Of a stretch of DNA of 50,856 bases, positions 25,421-33,526 are shown in pieces. The stretch's first letter is position 1. The number at the start of each line of letters is the position of its first letter. The notes under the pieces were generated by a model. It ran no database searches, had not been told where the DNA came from, and worked only from the letters and a program-made list of their open reading frames with translations. The position numbers were made by a program, and so were the translations under genes. Source of the stretch: an uncultured Gemmatimonadota bacterium (GTDB lineage: Bacteria > Gemmatimonadota > Gemmatimonadetes > Gemmatimonadales > GWC2-71-9); contig CALGOK010000061.1 in NCBI GenBank assembly GCA_937961295.1, positions 1 to 50,856 on the forward strand, in the 5' to 3' direction.

Positions 25421-26721
25421 GCGGGCCGACGGGACATCTGGTGCTGGTCACGACGCACTACCCGCCGTCGAGTGCCGCCGGTGCACGGCGGCCGGCGAAC
25501 CTCGTCGCCCATTTCGTCGGCGCCGGATGGCGGGTCTCGGTCATCGCCTCCGCCGAGGCGCCGCGCGAGTGGCATGACGGTGCGGCGGGGGAACGGCTGC
25601 ACCTCGTCCCGATCCCGCGGCAGTACCGCCGCGCGACCGCGCCGTCACCCGGCGCCGGCCCGCGGCCCGCCGCCACCCCCACGCGGCGTACCGCCAAATG
25701 GAGCGGCCGCCAAGGCAGGCTGCGGCGACAGGTCGTGGCGCTCCAGGCGTTTCCCGACCTGTGGCGCGACACGGAACTGCCGATGGCCACCGCGTGCCGC
25801 GAGGCGGTCGGTGACGGGCACCGGACGCTGCTCTACAGCACCGCGCCACCGATCACCGCGCACCAGGCCGCCCTGCGCGTTGCCCGCGAGGTACCGGGAC
25901 TCCCCTGGGTCGCCGAGTATCGCGATCCGTGGATCGAACCCGGGACGCAGCGACTGCGGTGGAGCGGCACGATCATGGCGCCCGCATCGCACCTGCTGAT
26001 TCGGCGCCTGGTGCGCCGCCCGGACCTTCACGTCGGCGTCAGCGACGGAATCACCGGGTGGCTGCAGCGCCGCGGCGCGGCGGAGGTGGTCACCGCGCTG
26101 AACGGCATCCCCGACCGCCTCCTCCGCTCCGCGAGGAAGCCGGTCGAGCCGGGCGTGATCCGCTACCTCGGCGAGTTCTACCTCGGACGCGATCCGGAGC
26201 CGCTGTTCGCGACCCTTGGACGGTTGCGGGCCGCGGGTGAGCTGCCCGAGGGCTGGCGCCTCGAGCTGATCGGAAACGTGGAATCGGCGCTGGGGACCGC
26301 GACCGGTGAATTGCTTGTCCGGAACGGCCTGGCCGACTGGACCACCCTCTCTGATCGGATCCCGCACGACCTGGCGGTGGCCCGCACGGCGAGCGCCGGC
26401 CTGCTCGTGCTCCTCGCCCAGCGCCAGCCCGACCAGATCCCCAACAAGGTCTTCGAGTACCTCGGGTCGCGACGCCCGATCCTGGCCGTCGTCGACCAGG
26501 GCGGCGAGACCCACCGCCTCCTCGCCTCCCTGGGAGTCGACGAGTTCGTCCTGACCGAGCGCAGCACCGACGCCGAATGGGATCGGGTGGTGGCCGCAGC
26601 CGTCGGCCGCAGCTTCGACCCCGCACCCTGGGGAGCCGACCCGGCCGGGCTCGACGGGCTCGCAACGAGCCGCCAGCTGGGGTTGGTGGAGCAGCGGTGC
26701 AGAGGCCTGCTGGAGCGCTAA
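25417..26721 (+). CDS. Glycosyltransferase, GT4-like
   Basis: This 434-residue GT-B protein begins HLVLVTTHYPPSSAAGARRPANLVAHF, typical of exosortase-locus GT4 enzymes. It has VAEYRDPWIEPGTQRLRW, LGEFYLGRDPEPLF and the donor-side QIPNKVFEYLGSRRPILAVV. The ATG overlaps the flippase stop (ATGA). It ends three bases before the palindrome at 26724. Sugar specificity is unknown. Confidence 0.88.
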   Translation: MSGPTGHLVLVTTHYPPSSAAGARRPANLVAHFVGAGWRVSVIASAEAPREWHDGAAGERLHLVPIPRQYRRATAPSPGAGPRPAATPTRRTAKWSGRQGRLRRQVVALQAFPDLWRDTELPMATACREAVGDGHRTLLYSTAPPITAHQAALRVAREVPGLPWVAEYRDPWIEPGTQRLRWSGTIMAPASHLLIRRLVRRPDLHVGVSDGITGWLQRRGAAEVVTALNGIPDRLLRSARKPVEPGVIRYLGEFYLGRDPEPLFATLGRLRAAGELPEGWRLELIGNVESALGTATGELLVRNGLADWTTLSDRIPHDLAVARTASAGLLVLLAQRQPDQIPNKVFEYLGSRRPILAVVDQGGETHRLLASLGVDEFVLTERSTDAEWDRVVAAAVGRSFDPAPWGADPAGLDGLATSRQLGLVEQRCRGLLER

Positions 26722-26723
26722 AT

Positions 26724-26743
26724 GTGTGGTGGTGACGCCACAC
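26724..26743. promoter_or_regulatory. Predicted upstream activator site, GTGTGG-N8-CCACAC
   Basis: Perfect six-base arms with an eight-base spacer begin three bases after the preceding stop codon. The core matches the sites at 7385 and 11147. It lies about 110 bases upstream of the -24 element of the PEP-CTERM gene. Confidence 0.5.
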
Positions 26744-26774
26744 CGTGGCGCTCGGTCGGCGAACTCCAGGCGCG

Positions 26775-26792
26775 GTTGCAGGTTCACCACAC
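26775..26792. promoter_or_regulatory. Second, imperfect activator site
   Basis: GTTG-N8-CCAC differs from the GTGG-N8-CCAC core at one base and lies about 60 bases before the -24 element. Paired enhancer sites are common for NtrC-type activators. Confidence 0.3.
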
Positions 26793-26851
26793 ATCACGTA
26801 AGCCAATACAAAACAATGGGTTAACTGGCGTATGCCCGGTCATTTCCCGCT

Positions 26852-26867
26852 GTGCACGGGTCTTGCT
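26852..26867 (+). promoter_or_regulatory. Sigma54 (-24/-12) promoter candidate for the PEP-CTERM gene
   Basis: GTGCACGGGTCTTGCT matches TGGCACG-N4-TTGCT except for the first two bases, so only one of the two invariant -24 guanines is kept. The GC ends 54 bases before the ATG at 26920, as for the other candidates. Confidence 0.45.
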
Positions 26868-26919
26868 ACCCAAGGGCGGCGTCAACCATTTCCGTTCCAG
26901 ACACATAGGACACCGACCT

Positions 26920-27732
26920 ATGCTCAAGAAGCTGCGAGTCCCCTTCGCGGCCGTCGCCCTCTCGGCGGTTGCCCTCGCTGCCACCCCGTCGACCGCGAGC
27001 GCGCAGGCTGCCTGCACGGCGTCGGTCGTGACCGGGTTTGGCGGCTACTTCTCGGGCTGCTGGGCCTCGTTTGATGTGGCCCGGTTCTTTGAGAACGCCG
27101 GCGACGTCAGCAACATGTACTGGTTCGCCGGCATGCCCGCGCGCAACGCGACCACGAACGCCCCGACGCCGAGCGGCTCGCTGCTGTTCAACAACAATTG
27201 CGGCAGCAGCGGCGCGAATGCGAACACCGGGAAGTTCTGCAACCCGCAGAACCTCCAGAGCTTCAACTGGGGTTACAACCTCGAGTTGGTGTTCGGGCTG
27301 AACAACACCGCCAAGAGCACTTGGCTCTACTCCGGTACCGACCCGAATCGGAACAATCCTCCGCCGCCGGCCGGGATCCAGAACTGGCTCTGGCAAGTGG
27401 TCGGCGGCCAGTGGAACGGCTGGTACCTGTTCGGCTGGGAGGACCTGAACTCAGGGTGCTTCGCCGCGGCCGCTAAGAATGGCAGCAATCAGCTTGACGG
27501 CACCATGCTTGACGGGGCCTTCCTGGGATCCAACGTGGTGAACTGCACCGCGAAGAATTCGGGTGGCACGGCGGACAATGACTACAACGACTTCTACGTC
27601 CTCGTGAAGCCCTACCTTCCGCCGGACGTCCCGACGGAAGTGGTTCCCGAGCCGATGACCATGACCCTGCTGGCGACCGGCCTGCTCGGCATGGGCGGTG
27701 CCTCGGTGATGCGGCGTCGCCGGAATCGGTGA
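26920..27732 (+). CDS. Secreted PEP-CTERM protein (exosortase substrate)
   Basis: This 270-residue protein has a clear signal peptide (MLKKLRVPFAAVALSAVALA, cleavage near ASAQA). The mature domain is Asn/Gly/Trp-rich with several cysteines and is unrecognised. The C-terminus is a textbook PEP-CTERM signal: VPEP at about 242-245, a hydrophobic helix (MTMTLLATGLLGMGGASVM) and the basic tail RRRRNR. The exosortase at 12869 is predicted to cleave near the PEP and help anchor or release it with the EPS. The ATG at 26920 has AGGA nine bases upstream; an in-frame ATG at 26722 would put non-secretory sequence first. It is followed by a strong terminator and looks monocistronic. Confidence 0.92.
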   Translation: MLKKLRVPFAAVALSAVALAATPSTASAQAACTASVVTGFGGYFSGCWASFDVARFFENAGDVSNMYWFAGMPARNATTNAPTPSGSLLFNNNCGSSGANANTGKFCNPQNLQSFNWGYNLELVFGLNNTAKSTWLYSGTDPNRNNPPPPAGIQNWLWQVVGGQWNGWYLFGWEDLNSGCFAAAAKNGSNQLDGTMLDGAFLGSNVVNCTAKNSGGTADNDYNDFYVLVKPYLPPDVPTEVVPEPMTMTLLATGLLGMGGASVMRRRRNR

Positions 27733-27758
27733 CCGGCGGGACGCACACGAGCACTGGA

Positions 27759-27800
27759 ACGTGAAGCGGGGGCGACCACTCGGTCGCCCCCGCTTCACGT
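27759..27800. terminator. Very strong bidirectional terminator hairpin
   Basis: Nineteen-base perfect arms (27759-27777 and 27782-27800) enclose a four-base loop, actc. It lies between the PEP-CTERM gene and the converging subtilisin gene. The core is GGGGGCGACC/GGTCGCCCCC, with AT-containing outer bases. Confidence 0.85.
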
Positions 27801-27819
27801 TGTCCCCCACCGGTACCGG

Positions 27820-30800
27820 TCAGTGGCGGGGTCGGTTCACTTCGCCACTGCCGTCGCCGGGGACCACCGGTTCCGCGTCCTCGGCCCGCAAGGCGGCCTG
27901 CACCTGGGCCATGATCCCGGCCGTGAGCCGAATGTTGCTTCGGTCGACCCAGGCGAGGAAGTCGCCGAGGTCGTACTGTCCGTTGCGGTTGCCGCCGGCA
28001 TCGAGGATGGCGCGCTGGTCGGCGGTGAGCGCCGACGGTCCGCGGAACAACGCGTCGGCGGCGAGCGCCGGCGTCGGCGTCACGACGTTGACCACCTGGA
28101 TCGAGTCGACGTAGACCGCGCGGAACGCGGGATCGCTCGCGAGCTCGACGATGATCGAATCGACGTGCGTCCCCACCCCCAGCCCGACCGTGTTCCGGTT
28201 CCACTTGAGGAGCCCCGGGAACCCGCCAGACGTGGTCTCCAGCACGATCCACGACGCACCGTCGCGTGCCGTCCAGGTACCGCTCGTCAACCCCCCGCTG
28301 ATGCCCTGCACCACCACCGAGTCACCCTCGATGCTGGTCTGCTGCCCGTCCATCCGGAGCTGCTTCTTCCTGCCACCGCCACGTGAGAGGATGACCTCGC
28401 CCCCGGTCGGCGTGACGATCACCAGCGAGTCGACCATCTGTGCGCTGCTGCTCCCGGACGTCACGGTGATGGTGTCGACGTAAGTACCGGGAACCAGTCC
28501 ATTGATCCGGCGCTGCCAGCGCAGCTGCGCCGAGCCGGTGCCGTGGCTGGTCTGCACGTTGGTCCACCCCTGGCGCGCGGTCGCGGTCCAGTTGGCCCCG
28601 GCGGCGGCGCTGCCCGTGATCACGATGTCCGCGGCGTCGGCGACGTTCCCGTTGCCGGCCGGCACCTCGACCCGTCGCGAACCCGGGTACACCGCCACCA
28701 CGATCGGGTCGAATGCGGTGACGACCATCGTGTCCACCACGAATGCGGGGGAGCCGGTCGCCCCGGCGGCCGTGACGCGGATGGTGTCAACGTAGGTGCC
28801 GGGTGAGAGCCCCGCGGCATCACGGTTCCAGCGCAGGTCGCCGCTGCCGGTGCCGCCGGAGGATGTCAGGGTGATCCAGGCGCTCCCCTTGGTCGCCGAC
28901 CACGCAGTGCTCGCGGCGTTGTTGCCGGTGAGCGACACGGTGGCCTGATCGGAGGGCGCGAACGCCCCCGTCTGCACCGTGGCGCTCCGGGAACCCGGCG
29001 TCACCGCCAGCGTGAGCTCGCCGGTCGGCGGCGCGGTCACGATCAGGGAGTCGATCAGCAACGCAGGCGAGTTCTGCACACCGGTCGCAGCAACCCGGAT
29101 GGTGTCCACGTACGTCCCCGGGACCAGCCCGGCGGCACTCCGCGTCCAGGCCAGCGTCCCGCTGCCGGTGCCGCTCGCCGTGGTGAACGTAATCCAGTTG
29201 CGGTTGCGCGTCGCGGTCCACGACACCGAGCCTGCGCCCGAGCCGGTGATCGTCACGCTGGCCTGATCCGACGGCGCGCTGCCGCCCTGCACCGCAGTGG
29301 CGCGACGGGACGTCGGGCTGACCGCGAGAATCGGGGCCACGGGAGCGCTGCTGATCACCAGCGTGTCGATCACCCGCGCCGGCGAACCGGTCGCACCGGC
29401 CGCCGTGACCGTGATGGTGTCAACGTAGGTGCCGGCCGCGAGTCCCGTCGTGTTGCGGCTCCACGCCACGGTGCCGCTACCGGTGCCGCTCGACGTGGTG
29501 AGCGTGGTCCAGCTCTTCCGCTTGGTCGCGGACCACGAGGTGCTCGATGCATTGGTCCCGGACAGGGTCACCGTCGCCTGGTCCCCGGGCGCACCGGTGC
29601 CCTGCTGGACGGACACCCGCCGCGAGGTCGGCGAGACCGCCAGCGTGAGCGGGGTCGGCGCCGACGTGATCACCATCGTGTCGATCACGGTGCCCGGTGA
29701 GCCGGCCGCGCCAGCGGCGGTCACGGTGATGGTGTCGACGTAGGTGCCCGGGGCGAGGCCGGATGCGTTGCGGCTCCACGCCACGGTGCCGCTGCCGGTG
29801 CCGCTCGACGTGGTGAGCGTGGTCCAGCTCTTCCGCTTGGCAGCGCTCCACGTCGCCGCCGAGGCGCCGGTCCCCGAGAGGGTCACCGAGGCCTGGCCGG
29901 TGGGTGCGCTCCCGCCCTGCTGGAGCGAGGCGTATCGCGACCCGGGCGACACCGCCAGGGTGAGCGCCGAACCGCCGGAGCCGGCGGGGGCCTTGACCAT
30001 CCCCCATCCGGTGCCGCTGTCCCAACCCGGGGCGGCGAGGTCGAACGCCCCATCCCGCAGCGCGTTGCGAATCTGGGTGGCCGACCACCCCGGGTTCTGC
30101 TGCATCAGCAGCGCGGCCACCCCCGCGACGTGCGGGGCCGCCATCGAGGTTCCCGACTTGGAACCGGTGCCGCCACCGGGCATGGTGCTCGTGATGCCGG
30201 AGCCGGGCGCGGAGACCCACATCTGGGGCCCGACATTCGAGTAGTACGCCAGCTGGTCGGAGGACGTGAGCGCCCCGACCGCGACGGCGTTGTCGTACGC
30301 CGCGGGATAGGTGATCGGCCCGCCGCTGTTGTTCCCCGCCGCGGCCACCACCAGCACGCCGGCCGCGGTCGCGTTGTTGATCGCATTCTGGTAGGCGTTG
30401 AGCGCGGTCGACGATGCAATCGAGAGGTTCAACACGCGCACGCCGTTCGACACGGCCCAGTCGATGGCGGCGATCTGGTTGGACGACCACGCGGCACAGC
30501 CGCCGTTGATGATCTCGAACACCTTCAGCGCATAGAGCTGCACGCCAGGCGCCACCCCGACCACCCCGCTGCCGTTCTGCCGCGCGCCGACCGTGCCCGC
30601 GACGTGCGTCCCGTGCCCGTTGCAGCTGCCGATGTTGTCGGCGTACGCCGATGCCGAACCGCTGGCCGTGGTGAAGTCGTAGCCACCGGCCACGTTGAGA
30701 TCGGGGTGGGCGGGATCGATGCCGCTGTCGATGATCCCGACCTTCACGCCGCTCCCGGTGTACCCCGCCGCCCAGGCCACATCGGCCCCGACCCGGCTCA

Positions 30801-31254
30801 CGCCCCAGGGGATGACGTCCGCCACCACGGCCGCACGCCGGGCCATCGTCGGCAGGGTGAGCGCAGGACTGGCATCGGCAAGGAAGGTGAGGACGACGGG
30901 TTCGACGGTGGCCACCTCGGGGTCTGCCGCCAGCGCCGCGAGGTCGGCGTCATCGAGGTGGGCAAAGAGCACCCCGGCCCGCAGCGAGCGACCCCGGGCG
31001 ATGATCCCATGCTCGGCCTCGAGGCGGGAGGTGATCCGGTCGGCCTCGGCGGCGGAGAGCATCGGCGCCCCCGCCTCGCGAAGCGCGGCACCCTCTGGCG
31101 CCCGGAGGGTGATCAGGACCCGGCCGCCCGACGCCGAGACTGCCGCCCGGAGGTCGCGTCCCTGCCCCGCTGCCTGTGCCTCGATCCTGCCCACCAGCGC
31201 CAATCCGACCGCGATGGCCGCCAAGCGCCAGCGCCACTGCCCCGATCCAGCCAT
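27820..31254 (-). CDS. Large secreted subtilisin-like serine protease with six beta repeats and an EF-hand/dockerin-like tail
   Basis: This 1144-residue S8 protease has a signal peptide (1-27) and an I9-like propeptide (about 40-130). The catalytic domain has Asp176 (GIIDSGID), His214 (NGHGTHVAG), Asn308 (oxyanion) and Ser370 (SGTSMAAPHVAG). Six ~103-105-residue modules follow (about 431-1055), each with an AVSPxSRR-like start, a W-x-T/A core and GTYVDTI; they look like BACON-type beta domains. Near the C-terminus DAGGNRNGQYDLGDFLAW resembles one dockerin/EF-hand calcium loop. There is no PEP-CTERM signal. AAGGGG precedes the ATG. It is likely an extracellular protease that binds matrix or mucin-like polymers; the target is unknown. 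Confidence 0.93.
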   Translation of the reverse strand: MAGSGQWRWRLAAIAVGLALVGRIEAQAAGQGRDLRAAVSASGGRVLITLRAPEGAALREAGAPMLSAAEADRITSRLEAEHGIIARGRSLRAGVLFAHLDDADLAALAADPEVATVEPVVLTFLADASPALTLPTMARRAAVVADVIPWGVSRVGADVAWAAGYTGSGVKVGIIDSGIDPAHPDLNVAGGYDFTTASGSASAYADNIGSCNGHGTHVAGTVGARQNGSGVVGVAPGVQLYALKVFEIINGGCAAWSSNQIAAIDWAVSNGVRVLNLSIASSTALNAYQNAINNATAAGVLVVAAAGNNSGGPITYPAAYDNAVAVGALTSSDQLAYYSNVGPQMWVSAPGSGITSTMPGGGTGSKSGTSMAAPHVAGVAALLMQQNPGWSATQIRNALRDGAFDLAAPGWDSGTGWGMVKAPAGSGGSALTLAVSPGSRYASLQQGGSAPTGQASVTLSGTGASAATWSAAKRKSWTTLTTSSGTGSGTVAWSRNASGLAPGTYVDTITVTAAGAAGSPGTVIDTMVITSAPTPLTLAVSPTSRRVSVQQGTGAPGDQATVTLSGTNASSTSWSATKRKSWTTLTTSSGTGSGTVAWSRNTTGLAAGTYVDTITVTAAGATGSPARVIDTLVISSAPVAPILAVSPTSRRATAVQGGSAPSDQASVTITGSGAGSVSWTATRNRNWITFTTASGTGSGTLAWTRSAAGLVPGTYVDTIRVAATGVQNSPALLIDSLIVTAPPTGELTLAVTPGSRSATVQTGAFAPSDQATVSLTGNNAASTAWSATKGSAWITLTSSGGTGSGDLRWNRDAAGLSPGTYVDTIRVTAAGATGSPAFVVDTMVVTAFDPIVVAVYPGSRRVEVPAGNGNVADAADIVITGSAAAGANWTATARQGWTNVQTSHGTGSAQLRWQRRINGLVPGTYVDTITVTSGSSSAQMVDSLVIVTPTGGEVILSRGGGRKKQLRMDGQQTSIEGDSVVVQGISGGLTSGTWTARDGASWIVLETTSGGFPGLLKWNRNTVGLGVGTHVDSIIVELASDPAFRAVYVDSIQVVNVVTPTPALAADALFRGPSALTADQRAILDAGGNRNGQYDLGDFLAWVDRSNIRLTAGIMAQVQAALRAEDAEPVVPGDGSGEVNRPRH
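28090..29964 (-). repeat. Six tandem beta-module repeats inside the protease gene
   Basis: The repeat period is about 315 bases (105 codons). Modules 1 and 2 are nearly identical over the segment around 29424-29520 and 29745-29838, for example the shared gtggtccagctcttccg at 29504 and 29819. Modules 5 and 6, nearest the C-terminus, are the most diverged. The near-identity suggests recent duplication or gene conversion. Confidence 0.85.
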
Positions 31255-31491
31255 TTCCCACCCCTTGGAGTTGCGCCGGCGTCACCGGCCGCCCGTTGAT
31301 TCTCGAGTATCGACCGGCTTCGCCGAACGATCGATCCCGCCGGACAAGCCGGCCCTGAGGGCGGTGAAGAACAAGTCCTATGCCAAATTTGAAGACTTCG
31401 GCACCTTTCATGATAAGTGGCTGCATTACATAGATTTACGCTTTTCACACAAGCGGGAATTGTCAAACAAATTGGCACGCCCCTGGTGATC

Positions 31492-32511
31492 CTACCGCCA
31501 GTCGCTGAGGAACCGCAGCCAAGGGTCGATCGGCGGGGTGAACGCCGCGGCGATCTGGCGCGATGCGGCCTGGTGCTGTCGCAGCAGTTCCCGGTCGTCG
31601 GCATAGCGGTTGAGGGCGGCCACGAACTCGGCCTCGGTCCGGGCGATGAACCCGTTATGGCCATCGACCACCCATTCGCCGACCTGGCCGACCGGGGTCG
31701 AAACCACGGCCAGCCCGGCGAGGACCGACTCCATCACCGGAAGGGGGCCGCCCTCCATGTTGCTCGTGCAGGCATAGACGTCGGCATCGGCGAGCCAGTG
31801 CAGGTAGTCGTCACGGGCGGCGAAGCGCGGGCCGCCGTCGTTGAACTCGCACTGCAGCCGGGGGTCGGCGGCAAACCGCCGCGAGATCCGCCGCAGCAAG
31901 GGCAGGTTCTTGCGCCGGGTGCGCACCGCCAGGCCCAGGGCCTGCCGCGGCGCGAGGCGGCCGCGCCCGTCGACGAGGTAGCTCGACCAGTGCCGCCAGC
32001 GGGAGGCGATCTCGCGCATGGGGAATGTCGCGCGCATCTTGGTCGAGGAAATCACTTTGATCGCGGCGCGTTCCGGGCGATCTTGCGTGGCGCGGAGCGA
32101 GCGCCACTGCGAGGGCCACGTCGGGGTGCGCGCCACCTCGCGGTCGTAGCAGCGGGCCATCACGTCGCGCAGCTCGTCGCTGATCACCGAGACCCGGTCG
32201 ACGGCGTCGAACCAGTACAGCGGCTTGCAGGGAAAGCGCCGCCAGTCGGCGCGGTTCTCGAAGTGGGAGATCTCCTGCGGGTCGTGCACGGTGGTGACCA
32301 CGCGGCCGGCATGGCGCCGCACAGCCGGATCCGGGCGCGCCATCCCGGACCACCCCCAGTAGAGCACGTCGGCGCCCCGCGGGGAGGCCAGCCAGCGATC
32401 GCGACGGACCGGCTCCACCTCGACGCCTGCAGGAGCGAGGGCGTCGCGCAAGGCGAACCCGATATCCTCGAGGGCCCACCCGTCCATGTCGAAGAGATAG
32501 ATGACCCGCAC
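31492..32511 (-). CDS. Glycosyltransferase, GT4-like
   Basis: This 339-residue GT-B protein starts at the GTG at 32511, chosen because GGAGGG lies seven bases before it and VIYLFDMDGWALEDIG is a sensible N-terminus. The donor half has CTSNMEGGPLPVMESVLAGLAVVSTPVGQVGEWVVDG, typical of the family. An upstream in-frame ATG at 32817 would add ~100 arginine/serine-rich shadow residues. Its 5' end overlaps the divergent GT2 gene by 11 bases. It is probably involved in cell-surface polysaccharide synthesis; it follows the protease gene on the same strand after a 237-base gap. Confidence 0.85.
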   Translation of the reverse strand: MRVIYLFDMDGWALEDIGFALRDALAPAGVEVEPVRRDRWLASPRGADVLYWGWSGMARPDPAVRRHAGRVVTTVHDPQEISHFENRADWRRFPCKPLYWFDAVDRVSVISDELRDVMARCYDREVARTPTWPSQWRSLRATQDRPERAAIKVISSTKMRATFPMREIASRWRHWSSYLVDGRGRLAPRQALGLAVRTRRKNLPLLRRISRRFAADPRLQCEFNDGGPRFAARDDYLHWLADADVYACTSNMEGGPLPVMESVLAGLAVVSTPVGQVGEWVVDGHNGFIARTEAEFVAALNRYADDRELLRQHQAASRQIAAAFTPPIDPWLRFLSDWR

Positions 32512-33526
32512 GCCGTCGCCCTCCGAGTCAGGCTCCCGTCCAATCGCCACGATCGTGATCCCGATGCGGAACGAGGCAGCCTCGATCCGGGAGTGCCTCG
32601 CCTCCATTCTCGCCAATCGCGTGCCGAACGGCGAACTCGAAGTCCTCGTCCTCGACGGAGAGAGCTCCGACGGCTCGGCCGCCGTGGTCCGCGAGCTCGC
32701 CGAGGCCGATCCCCGGCTGCGCCTCCTCGGGAACCCCGAGCGCATCCAGGCCGCAGCATTCAACCGGGGGCTCGCCGAGGCGCGCGGCGAATACCTCGTG
32801 CGAATGGACGCCCACACCCGCTACGAATCCGACTACGTGGCCGAGTGCATCCGGCTGCTCGAGGAGACGGGGGCCGCCGGCGTCGGGGGCGTGCAGCGTG
32901 CGGCGGGGCGCAATGCAGTCGGCTCGGCCATTGCCGCGGCGGTGTCGAGTCGATTCGCGGCCGGGGACGCCAAGTACCGCCACGCGTCGAAACCCGCGTG
33001 GGTCGACACCGTCTACCTCGGCGCGTGGCGCACCGAGACGCTGCGCGCCGTCGGGGGGATGAACCCCGGCTGGGCGGTGAACGAGGACTACGAGATGAAC
33101 GTCCGCCTCCGCGCCGCCGGCGGACGCATGTATCTCTCCCCCACCATCCGCTCCACCTACTACGTGCGAAGCTCGCTGCCGCGCCTGGCGCGCCAGTACT
33201 TCCGCTACGGATTCTGGAAGGTCCGCACGCTGGTGGAGCATCCGCGATCACTCCGCTGGCGACAGCTGGTCGCCCCGGGATTCGTGATCTCCCTCCTCGC
33301 GGCGCCGTGGTTCGTGAGCCGCGTCGGGGTGCTCGGGGCGGCACACCTCCTCGCCTACGGCCTGCTCAGCATCGCGGCATCGATCCGCATTGCGCGGAAG
33401 ACCGCGTGGCGCCACCTGCCGCTGCTGCCGCTGATCTTCCTCGTGATCCACGCCGGATGGGGAAGCGGCTTCCTGGCCGGGCTGGCGTACTGGCCGCTCA
33501 GGCTCATCGGTGGCACGGGCGACTGA
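32501..33526 (+). CDS. Glycosyltransferase, GT2 family, with C-terminal membrane segments
   Basis: This 341-residue protein has a GT-A domain: IATIVIPMRNEAASIRECLASI, VLVLDGESSDGS, ARGEYLVRMDAHTRYESDYV with the DxD-like DAH, and a GWAVNEDYEMNVRLRAAGG motif with the ED of processive or lipid-linked GT2 enzymes. Three hydrophobic stretches lie near 262-340. It resembles exosortase-associated and succinoglycan-type GT2 proteins. The ATG at 32501 has only a weak ribosome site. Its last bases overlap the start of the downstream membrane protein gene. Confidence 0.88.
   Translation: MTRTPSPSESGSRPIATIVIPMRNEAASIRECLASILANRVPNGELEVLVLDGESSDGSAAVVRELAEADPRLRLLGNPERIQAAAFNRGLAEARGEYLVRMDAHTRYESDYVAECIRLLEETGAAGVGGVQRAAGRNAVGSAIAAAVSSRFAAGDAKYRHASKPAWVDTVYLGAWRTETLRAVGGMNPGWAVNEDYEMNVRLRAAGGRMYLSPTIRSTYYVRSSLPRLARQYFRYGFWKVRTLVEHPRSLRWRQLVAPGFVISLLAAPWFVSRVGVLGAAHLLAYGLLSIAASIRIARKTAWRHLPLLPLIFLVIHAGWGSGFLAGLAYWPLRLIGGTGD

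Noticed and set aside
30130..31299. Plus-strand frame of 389 codons across the protease catalytic domain
   Set aside because: It is antisense to the intact subtilisin domain and has no domain of its own.
31470..31486. Sigma54-like TGGCACG on the plus strand near 31471
   Set aside because: The -12 half reads TGGTG and lacks the GC, and the element points into the 3' end of a converging gene.
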